Source: CAZDYP01 sp964509505
GTDB lineage: Bacteria > Chloroflexota > Anaerolineae > JACRMK01
Direction: 5' to 3'
Assembly (NCBI GenBank): GCA_964509505.1
Contig: CAZDYP010000008.1
Coordinates: 1-56,036 of the forward strand
DNA length: 56,036 nucleotides
Below, piece after piece: positions 25,667 to 32,815 of the stretch (positions are counted from its first letter, which is position 1; the number at the start of each line of letters is the position of its first letter). The notes beneath the pieces are model-generated. The model searched no databases. It was not told the origin of the DNA and was given only the letters and a program-made list of their open reading frames with translations. Position numbers and translations under genes: made by a program.

Positions 25667-27906
25667 ATGCGTTTGCGTTTGTTTGCCATCTTAGCCATCT
25701 TGTTCGTCACACTGGCTTGTGTCGCCATCCTATCATTCAACCCATCGGCGGCGCTAGGGTTGCTGGCGGGGTTGTCGCTCGTCTTCGTTTTACCCGGTGC
25801 GGCGTTGCTGCTCGCCTTGCCCGAGGACGTGCGCCCAAGCAACGGCGCTGAGTGCACACTCCTCGTCTTCGGTCTCAGCATCACGCTAGCGCTACTGTGC
25901 TTTTGGCTCGCGGCGCAACTCTCTGGGTTCGGCGTCATCGAGCGCTGGCTCATCATCACATCGGTCATCATCATTCTCCTCGCCCTCCTCGCCCTCGCAC
26001 GCACCCATCGCCCTCCCACCTCCAACCTCCAATTCCCAATTCCCAATTCCCGATTCCTCATCACTAATTACTCCTTACTTCTTACTTTTTTCGTTTTACT
26101 CGTCGCCGCCCTCCTCCGCTTCCCCTCACTCGGCTATGGCGAATTCAACGACGACGAACTTGACGTGGTGCAATCTGCCCGTTCACAACTGCTTGGGCAA
26201 AGCAACGTCATCTACGAACATCGCAAGGGGCCGACGGAAATTTGGCTCGCGGCTATCATCGCAGGCACATCCACCCAATTCGACGAATGGACGCTGCGCT
26301 TGCCGTTCATTCTTGCATCGCTCGGCGCAATCGCCCTGACCGTGTTACTGGGCGAAGAAATGCTTGGACGGTGGCGCGGCGTGCTGGCGGGACTCCTCTT
26401 GAGCGGCGAGGGCATCTTCCTCGCCTTCAGTCGCATGGCACAATACCAAAGCATCGTGTTGCTCATGCTCACACTCGTCGCGTGGTGCGCGTGGCGGTTT
26501 TATCAGGCGCAAACACGCCGCACCGAAAATTTTTATCTCGCTGTCGGCGCGCTCTGTTGGTCATTTGCCATCCTCACCCATTGGGACGGCGCGCCGATGG
26601 GCGCGTTGTTACTGTGGGCGCTCTGGCGCAAGCGGCAGCTGGTAGATAGCCATTTGCCATTTGCCATTTGCCATTCGCCATTCGCCATTCGCCATTCGCC
26701 ATTCGCCACTCGCTATCTGCTCATCTTCATCCCAACACTCATCCTCCCCACTATCTTCTACATCCAGCTCTTCTTACATCCGCAAGTGGGCAACCTCGAA
26801 ACCTATGCGAGCGGACGCATTGGGTTTGGCTTGTTCAACAGCGCCCCAACCTTTTTGCGCAACGCGACTTTCTACAATGCCAGTCTTTTCATCATGGCAT
26901 TGCTGCTCGCGGGCGCCTGGCGCCTCGCCGCGCCGCTGCCGCGCGGACGTTGGTTGGCTTTCGGCTTGATGCTTGTCCCCTTCGTGTGGCAAAACTTTTT
27001 GCAAATCGCCGACAACCTCAACTTGTCATTGCTCATCTTCCTTGTGATCTTATGCGTGATACTCTTCAAACTCCCAATGCCCCAATCCCCAATCCCCAAT
27101 CCTAACTTTCAAATCCCCAACTCCAATTACCAATTACCAATTGCCAATTCCCAATTCCTCTCCCTCTGGCTCCTCAGCTACTTCATCCTCTACGCCTTCG
27201 TCATCAAACAAGCAGGCTTGCACTTCTACACCTTCATGCCCGCGCTGGCGTTGCTATGTGCTGAATGTATCACGTCATGGTTACAACACATTTCCCTTAT
27301 TTCCCCTAATATCCCTTATCTCCGTCCACTCACTATAATAGTCTCTAGCGCGCTGCTCATCAGCGCCTACACTTACGACTATGTCGCTTATCTGCGCCCA
27401 TCACCTGAATACGCTTTGCGGTATCCGCACACGGCGTTGTGGTGGTCGCCCACCTTCTATGAGGAACGCCCCACCGATTTCTTCTTCGCCTTCCCCTATC
27501 GCTATGGGTGGAGCGTCATCGGCGAACTCTATCGGCGCGGCGAGCTGCGCGGCAAGTTCGAGAGCAACGAAACGTATCTCGTCACCGATTGGTACGTGCG
27601 CGATCTCACCGTCGCAGAAAAAGACGAACCGCGTTACTACTTCCGTGTGGACGCTGCGCCGCGCGCAGGCGCGGCGCCTGACGATTTAACCGAGCAATAT
27701 CGTCCATGGGGCGAGGTGCGCGTCCATGGCGAAACCAAAATTCACATCTACGAACGCAAAAAATATCCTGCAACTGCGGCGCGCATCTTCAACGCCGAAG
27801 ATTTCCCGACCGCCGATCCATTGCGCTTAACGCGCTCGCTTGAATACAAAAAATTCAAAGGCGATGACCGCGCCTTTCGTGAGGTAGGACGCTATCTCGA
27901 CTCGGC
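25667..27906 (+). CDS. GT39-like glycosyltransferase, 5' part up to the assembly gap
   Basis: The N-terminal 746 residues of a large GT-C protein; the sequence runs into 100 Ns. It opens with three or four helices that precede the usual first helix (LGLLAGLSLVFVLPGAALLLALPE), then a heptad-encoded loop, then the acidic loop GYGEFNDDELDVVQSA and HRKGPTEIWLAA, the GT39-type active region, and ILTHWDGAP. It is the most repeat-laden gene here: tracts at 26011-26092, 26644-26717, 27071-27160 and 27289-27323 all fall in loops and stay open in frame. The C-terminal module lies beyond the gap (28007-28434), almost certainly in the same gene; the frame does not match because the gap length is a placeholder. 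Confidence 0.85.
26011..26092 (+). repeat. Long in-frame heptad tract
   Basis: Units CCTCCCA, CCTCCAA, TTCCCAA (twice), TTCCCGA, TTCCTCA, TCACTAA, TTACTCC, TTACTTC keep 7-nt phase for about 80 bp and encode TSNLQFPIPNSRFLITNYS before a helix. Confidence 0.85.
26644..26717 (+). repeat. ATTTGCC/ATTCGCC heptad tract
   Basis: Three ATTTGCC units then five ATTCGCC units, nearly perfect, encode a loop with the cyclic peptide HSPFAIR. This is the most homogeneous coding tract in the window and the best candidate for active slippage. Confidence 0.9.
27071..27160 (+). repeat. TCCCCAA to TACCAAT heptad tract
   Basis: A roughly 90-bp run (TCCCCAA, TCCTAAC, TTTCAAA, CTCCAAT, TACCAAT, TGCCAAT, TCCCAAT) encoding SPIPNPNFQIPNSNYQLPIA between two membrane helices. 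Confidence 0.85.
27289..27323 (+). repeat. Nine-nt pyrimidine-rich repeat
   Basis: ATTTCCCTT, ATTTCCCCT, AATATCCCTT, ATCTCCGT: complementary in type to the purine-rich repeat at 8478 and the same strand type as 45213. Encodes ISLISPNIPYL. Confidence 0.65.
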
Positions 27907-28006
27907 NNNNNNNNNNNNNNNNNNNNNNNNNNNNNNNNNNNNNNNNNNNNNNNNNNNNNNNNNNNNNNNNNNNNNNNNNNNNNNNNNNNNNNNNNNNNNN
28001 NNNNNN
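27907..28006. other. Assembly gap of 100 Ns
   Basis: Exactly 100 undetermined bases, the conventional size for a gap of unknown length. It splits one GT39-like gene between its soluble part and its C-terminal module. Reading frames drawn across it are meaningless. Confidence 0.99.
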
Positions 28007-28434
28007 CTGCAAAAAAATCGTTAGCCCATTTTGGCGAGCATATCGTTTTGCAAGATTACCTCTGGATGACCGACGCCGCAGCCAGTGGCGATGTGATACG
28101 CTTATCGCTCACTTGGCGCATGAACGACGCGACGCTACCTATCGCAACGCGCTACAAAGTGTTCGTGCATGTGCTCAATCCCCAAGAGCAGATTGTCGCG
28201 CAACGCGACACTGAACCGATGGCTGAACTTGCGCCGACGACAACGTGGAACCCCGGCGAACCCATCGTAGATCATCACGGCATTCGCTTGCCCACCAACC
28301 TCTCACCGCAAGCGTTGCGTGTCGCCGTCGGCCTCTACGACCCGCAAACGGGCGCGCGTCTGCCCGTGCGCGATGAGCAAGGCAATCTACAGCCCGACGG
28401 ACGCTTGCTGCTCGGCAAGATCGAAATACGATGA
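28007..28434 (+). CDS. GT39-like glycosyltransferase, C-terminal module after the gap
   Basis: From 28009 an open frame reads AKKSLAHFGEHIVLQDYLWM and continues through a complete copy of the shared module (YKVFVHVLNPQEQIVAQRD, TTTWNPGEPIVDHHG, LRVAVGLYDPQTGARLPV) to the TGA at 28432. It has no sensible start of its own and follows the truncated GT39-like gene, so it is the missing C-terminus of that gene. The stop overlaps the next ATG by four bases. Confidence 0.8.
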
Positions 28435-30623
28435 ACCGCTCCTTTTTTTCACGCGCTTCACGTTCCCTTCTTCGACATTGCTCAGCTCATGCGCTCCACA
28501 CGCGCCTCACCGCGCTGCTTATCGCGCTGAACCTCCTCGTCAGCAGCGCCATTGCCACGCACAAACTCGAACCGTTTGCGGATTTGGCGACGTACTATCA
28601 AGAAGCGCAAATGCTCGTGCGCGGGCAAGGCTTCACGCAACCCATCAAAATCAACGTGCATACGACAGACACCGAACCGCCTTATGCAACTTCAGATCGT
28701 TTTATCTATCCGATCATGGTCGCCTTAGCGCTCCCAGTGTTTGGCGATTCATTGGCGACAGCCAATCTTGTCGCTGCAGTTTCGATGGCGCTGATTGCCT
28801 TGCCCCTCTACCTGCTGGGCTGTCAGCTGGGCAAACCGCGCGCAGCGTTCTGGGCAACAGTGCTGTTCGCATTCAATCCGTTCTATCATGTCATTGGCAT
28901 TCAAGGGTGGACCGACTCGACAGCTACGCTCTTCTATTACGCTTGTCTGGCAACGCTTGCCGCGTATGCGTTTGCGCCGACGCAACGCGAGGCGTGGCTA
29001 TCCGGTGTGTGGTTCGCGTTGGCAGTTTTGACGCGCGAAGAAAATCTCTTGCTCATGTTGCCGCTGCTGGTTGTGTGGTGGTGGAAGCAGCGTCAACACA
29101 CGCTTGCGTTTGCCCTTGCGCCCTTGCTCGGTTTTTTCGCGCGCGCCGCTTATCTGCAACTCACCTTCGGCAATCCGTTTTACAGCGAGCGTTCGTATTT
29201 CTTCCTGCCGCGTTGGGGCTTGTGGTATCATCTCGGCGTGTTTACTCCAACCGAATATCTTGACTATGTAGGCGGCCTGAGCGGCGCATTGGGCATTCGT
29301 CTCTACAATCTGTTGCGCTTTGGCGTTGACAACTTTTCGGATGGCTTGCTCTACTTCACCGACATCGGCATGTTGCCGCTCACCTTGCTGTTAGGCGTCG
29401 CAGTGGCATGGCGGCTGCGCCATCCACTCTACACCCCAGAGCAGCGTCGCATGTGGCGATTGTGCGCGGGTCTGTTCGGCTTGCAAATCGTCGCTAGCTT
29501 GTGTTACCCCGGCTACATTGACAATGGGCAAGCGGTGCGACATGGCTCCGTCGCAGCGCCATTCACCTTTCTCGCAGCTGCCAATGGACTCAGCGCCTGG
29601 TGGGAAACGACACGCCGCGCGCGTGTGCTGGTAACATTGATCGGCGCGCATTATGCGCTATTCGCGCTCATGGGCTTTGGACTATGGGGCGCGAATTTGG
29701 TTCAGCCCGATTATCGCGGTCCCGTCGTGCGGGCTGCGCTGTGGGCGCGCGAGCAACTGCCCAGCACGGCGCTGTTGATGACGCGGCGCGCTGCCGAAAC
29801 ACATTACTTCTCCGGCAAGTATGTTGTCGTCACGCCCTCCGCGCCATTCACGGAGACATTGCTCTTTGCGCGCGCGCACCACGTCACACATTTCCTCATC
29901 ACCGACGTTGAACGCAGCGCAACGCCCAATCTGCTGCAAGGCCTCCGCGCCTATCCGCAATACTTTCAAGTCGTCTATTCCACCGCAGGCGCGCAACTCG
30001 TCGCCATCAAAACCGATGATGGCTTCGCCCAGCTGCGCGCGTTGCCCAACGAACTGTATGCAGGCAAAACGACGGGACGCCCTGACAAACTCTACGAGTG
30101 GTCGCGTTTATTGCCAAGCAGTGTGGGCAGCCTCTTCGCACTGTTGCCGAGCGCGTGGAGCGAAATTTTCGTCGCATTACAATCGCGCGCAGCTGCGACG
30201 CCAACGGCGCAAGCGCTTAACGTGCGCGCGGGCGATACAATTGCGTTGATGCGATACGAGCTAAGCAATGTCGAGTTGGCGCGCGGCGACGAGGTGCAGC
30301 TTACGTTGCATTGGCGCGCGCTGGCGTCAGCGCCGACAAACTACACCGTCTTCGCGCATTTGCTCGATGTGGATGGCATCTTGCGCGCACAACAGGACGC
30401 ACAGCCCCTGCATGGCGCGCGTCCCACGGGCGCCTGGGCAGTTGGCGAATGGGTCGAAGATCATTACAGTTTTGCCGTGCCCGCCGACGCGCCCACAGGC
30501 GCCTATCGGCTCGCCGTTGGGTTGTATGATGGCGTGACGGGCAAACGCTTGCCATTATTCGACGCAATGGGCAAACCGCTTGCCGATGACCGTTTGTTGA
30601 TTGAGGGGCTCACCGTCAAATGA
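28431..30623 (+). CDS. GT-C-type membrane glycosyltransferase with C-terminal module
   Basis: A 730-residue polytopic protein coupled to the gene before it (ATGA). The first outer loop reads PFADLATYYQEAQMLVRGQG; the usual Asp-Glu pair is absent, replaced by DLATYYQEA, so the catalytic arrangement differs from its neighbours. Later parts are GT39-like: YHVIGIQGWTDSTATLFYY and VLTREENLLLMLP. After about residue 430 a soluble region with ATHYFSGKYVVV-type beta sequence leads to one shared module (NYTVFAHLLDVDG, HGARPTGAWAVGEWVEDHY, YRLAVGLYDGVTGKRLPL). No long heptad tract occurs inside it. Confidence 0.8.
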   Translation: MNRSFFSRASRSLLRHCSAHALHTRLTALLIALNLLVSSAIATHKLEPFADLATYYQEAQMLVRGQGFTQPIKINVHTTDTEPPYATSDRFIYPIMVALALPVFGDSLATANLVAAVSMALIALPLYLLGCQLGKPRAAFWATVLFAFNPFYHVIGIQGWTDSTATLFYYACLATLAAYAFAPTQREAWLSGVWFALAVLTREENLLLMLPLLVVWWWKQRQHTLAFALAPLLGFFARAAYLQLTFGNPFYSERSYFFLPRWGLWYHLGVFTPTEYLDYVGGLSGALGIRLYNLLRFGVDNFSDGLLYFTDIGMLPLTLLLGVAVAWRLRHPLYTPEQRRMWRLCAGLFGLQIVASLCYPGYIDNGQAVRHGSVAAPFTFLAAANGLSAWWETTRRARVLVTLIGAHYALFALMGFGLWGANLVQPDYRGPVVRAALWAREQLPSTALLMTRRAAETHYFSGKYVVVTPSAPFTETLLFARAHHVTHFLITDVERSATPNLLQGLRAYPQYFQVVYSTAGAQLVAIKTDDGFAQLRALPNELYAGKTTGRPDKLYEWSRLLPSSVGSLFALLPSAWSEIFVALQSRAAATPTAQALNVRAGDTIALMRYELSNVELARGDEVQLTLHWRALASAPTNYTVFAHLLDVDGILRAQQDAQPLHGARPTGAWAVGEWVEDHYSFAVPADAPTGAYRLAVGLYDGVTGKRLPLFDAMGKPLADDRLLIEGLTVK

Positions 30624-30660
30624 TTGAAGACTGAAGACTGAAGACTGAAGACTGAAGACT
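30624..30660 (+). repeat. Perfect intergenic heptad tract CTGAAGA
   Basis: TTGAAGA followed by four identical CTGAAGA units and a partial unit, beginning at the base after the stop codon. Read cyclically the unit contains TGA, so it could not lie inside a gene in this orientation. Its perfection suggests recent expansion. Confidence 0.95.
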
Positions 30661-30669
30661 GATCAGAGT

Positions 30670-32811
30670 ATGTCTAACTATGCACTACACACTTCGCAAC
30701 ATATATTTCACGATTCACAGCTTGCAAATCGCAAATCGCAAATCGCAACTTTGTGTTTGACCTTGCTCGCCTTCGCCTTGCGCGTCTATCATCTCGACGC
30801 GATGAGCTTCTGGAGCGACGAAGGCATCAGCGTCATTCGTGCGCGCGCCGATGTTCCGATGCTGCTCACCAATCTCCCCGTCGAACACAACCCGCTCTAC
30901 TTCGTCGGGTTGCACTATTGGATGCGGCTCGCAGGCGAAGGCGATTTTGCCGTGCGCTTCTTCTCGTTATTTTTTGGCGTGCTGCTCATTCCTATCGTTT
31001 ACAAACTTGGAATAGCGATTTGCGCTTTGCCACGTACGAGTGATGGGCAAACTCACTCGCTATTCGCCATTCGCCATCCTTCGATTACGCTCAGGACAAG
31101 TTCGCCATTCGCCATTGGCTTGCTCGCCGCCCTCCTCGCTGCCATCAATCCCTTGCAAATCTGGTACGCGCAAGAAGCGCGCATGTACTCGCTGGTTGTC
31201 GTGCTGTGCGCGGGCGCGGCGTGGTGCCTCGTTAGCGGATGGCAAATAGCGAACAGCAAATGGCAGATGGCAGATGGCCATTCGCCATTCGCCATTCGCC
31301 ATTCGCCATCCTTCGACTACGCTCAGGACAAGTTCGCCATTCGCTATTGGCTATCTTTCGCGCTCCTCAGCATCGCCGCGCTTTATACGCATTTCTTCGC
31401 CGCGCTCGTCGTCGGCGCGCTGGGGTTGTGGGTGTTGTTCGTAGTAATCAGTCATTGGAGATTAGTAATTAGCCATTGGAAATCACTGCGACCACTTCTA
31501 GCAGCATTCATCGTGACGACTGTCTTATTGTTACCTTGGTTCCCGCGCGCCGTCGCCTCGCTCAGTTTTCCCGGTTGGCAAGAAGCCGCCGACCCACTCT
31601 CATTGCCGTTGCGTTATTGGCTTGCATATACGGTGGGCAATACTATGACCGAGGAGTATCGCTGGCTCTCTTTAGGTTTTCTTCTTTTGTTCATCTTAGG
31701 CTGCTTTGTCTTATTACACCGCTCAATGGCCAGAGCCCAATTACTAATGACTAATTACTCTTTACCACTCTTCTATGTGTTTATTCCTTTTTGTGTCATG
31801 CTGCTCCTCGCTCTTCGCAAACCTGGCTACCACGAGCGTTACCTCATCGTCGTCACGCCGATGCTGTTTGTGATTTGGGCGGCGGCGTTAGTAGGGATAT
31901 TAGACGCAGCGAAATGGCGCTTCAGCCTTAGCGAATGGATCTTGGACACGCCCTTTGCCAGACGCCACCTGCCACTCGTCACTCGTCTCACTTTTTACTT
32001 TTTACTCTTTAGCCTGCTCTGCGCCTCTGCACTCTCGGTGAACAATCTCTACTTCGACCCGCGCTATGGCAAGCCTGATTTTCGCAGCGCGGCGCAATAC
32101 ATTGATCGCCACAGTCGTGAAGGTGATGGGCTCATCTTCGATGGTCCTGATCCTAACAAAGCATTCTATCGTTACTTCTCGCGTCAGCGCGTGACGGCTT
32201 TCGACGAAACTGATTTCAACACACGCGACCCTGAAGCCGCCGCGCACTTTCTCAGCGCACACACGCCACGACACGAACGCTGGTGGGTTGTGCTATACTT
32301 TCACCCGCCCGGCCCAACGGAAGATTGGTTGGCGCGCAATGGCTACCAAACGTCGTCGCGTTGGTTCAACGGCATTCGCATCTTGCTCTATGCCACCCCC
32401 AACGAAGCGACCTTTGCCGCCTTGAAACCGCAAACACCACACACGCTCGCAACGCAAATTCCATTACGCATCGCCGAGGTGCGCTTGCCCTCACGCCTTC
32501 AAGCCGGCGACGTGTTGCCGCTCGTCGTGCATTGGCAAGTAGATGACGCATTGCCCGCCGATTATCAAATCTCCTTGCGGCTTGTGAATAGCGACGGCAA
32601 AACCATCAAGCAATTGGACCGCCGCCCACTCGATGGGCGCGTGCCAACCTCGCAATGGCAGGTGGGCGAAACCATTGCCGACCGCTATGGGTTGCTGACG
32701 CCCAGTGATGCGCCTGCGGGGACCTATCATGTCGACATGATAATGTATATGTTGAACAGTGGCGCCGTCGTGTGGCAAGCGCGTTCAGGCGCGGTGGACA
32801 TTCACCATTAA
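30670..32811 (+). CDS. GT39-like glycosyltransferase with many repeat insertions and a C-terminal module
   Basis: A 713-residue GT-C protein. FWSDEGIS (Asp50-Glu51) is the acidic pair in the first outer loop, followed by EHNPLYFVGLHYWMRL and QEARMYSLVVV, strong GT39-family marks. Six repeat tracts fall in loops: 30690-30749 (the N-terminal residues themselves), 31056-31117, 31238-31353, 31441-31486, 31737-31769 and 31971-32010. Two contain the palindromic element and give the peptides HPSITLRTSSPFAIG and HSPSFDYAQDKFAIRYW. The module at the end (DYQISLRLVNSDG, DGRVPTSQWQVGE, YHVDMIMYM) is a more diverged copy. Despite all the insertions the frame is intact, so the gene is probably expressed. 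Confidence 0.87.
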   Translation: MSNYALHTSQHIFHDSQLANRKSQIATLCLTLLAFALRVYHLDAMSFWSDEGISVIRARADVPMLLTNLPVEHNPLYFVGLHYWMRLAGEGDFAVRFFSLFFGVLLIPIVYKLGIAICALPRTSDGQTHSLFAIRHPSITLRTSSPFAIGLLAALLAAINPLQIWYAQEARMYSLVVVLCAGAAWCLVSGWQIANSKWQMADGHSPFAIRHSPSFDYAQDKFAIRYWLSFALLSIAALYTHFFAALVVGALGLWVLFVVISHWRLVISHWKSLRPLLAAFIVTTVLLLPWFPRAVASLSFPGWQEAADPLSLPLRYWLAYTVGNTMTEEYRWLSLGFLLLFILGCFVLLHRSMARAQLLMTNYSLPLFYVFIPFCVMLLLALRKPGYHERYLIVVTPMLFVIWAAALVGILDAAKWRFSLSEWILDTPFARRHLPLVTRLTFYFLLFSLLCASALSVNNLYFDPRYGKPDFRSAAQYIDRHSREGDGLIFDGPDPNKAFYRYFSRQRVTAFDETDFNTRDPEAAAHFLSAHTPRHERWWVVLYFHPPGPTEDWLARNGYQTSSRWFNGIRILLYATPNEATFAALKPQTPHTLATQIPLRIAEVRLPSRLQAGDVLPLVVHWQVDDALPADYQISLRLVNSDGKTIKQLDRRPLDGRVPTSQWQVGETIADRYGLLTPSDAPAGTYHVDMIMYMLNSGAVVWQARSGAVDIHH
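30690..30749 (+). repeat. Heptad tract encoding the N-terminus of a GT39-like protein
   Basis: Drifting units (CACACTT, CGCAACA, CACGATT, CACAGCT) end in three near-identical CGCAAAT units. They encode the residues before the first membrane helix. Confidence 0.7.
31056..31117 (+). repeat. Palindromic element flanked by CATTCGC units
   Basis: CATTCGC-type units, the element with TCCTTCGATTACGCTCAGGA, then CATTCGC units again. Compare 31238-31353, where the same element is read in a different frame. Confidence 0.85.
31238..31353 (+). repeat. Compound heptad tract with palindromic element
   Basis: GGCAAAT/GGCAGAT-type units run into four CGCCATT units, then the element with TCCTTCGACTACGCTCAGGA, then CGCCATT/CGCTATT. 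About 115 bp, encoding a loop ending HSPSFDYAQDKF. Confidence 0.9.
31441..31486 (+). repeat. GTCATTG/GCCATTG heptad tract
   Basis: GTAATCA, GTCATTG, GAGATTA, GTAATTA, GCCATTG, GAAATCA encode VVISHWRLVISHWKSL, in which a peptide doublet is obvious. Confidence 0.8.
31737..31769 (+). repeat. ACTAATG/ACTAATT heptad tract
   Basis: CCCAATT, ACTAATG, ACTAATT, ACTCTTT, encoding LLMTNYSL in the GT39-like gene. Confidence 0.7.
31971..32010 (+). repeat. ACTCGTC and ACTTTTT heptad tract
   Basis: Two ACTCGTC units then ACTTTTT-type units. The latter encode FYFLLFS, extending a membrane helix as at 22774-22816 and 39042-39067. Confidence 0.75.
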
Positions 32812-32815
32812 TCCT

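Noticed and set aside
26644..26717. Tandem direct repeats suggesting a CRISPR array
   Set aside because: Units are 7 nt with no unique spacers, lie in frame within a gene, and no cas genes are present.
27907..28024. Continuous reading frame through the N gap ending at 28024
   Set aside because: The gap length is arbitrary, and the real continuation is in a different frame ending at 28434.
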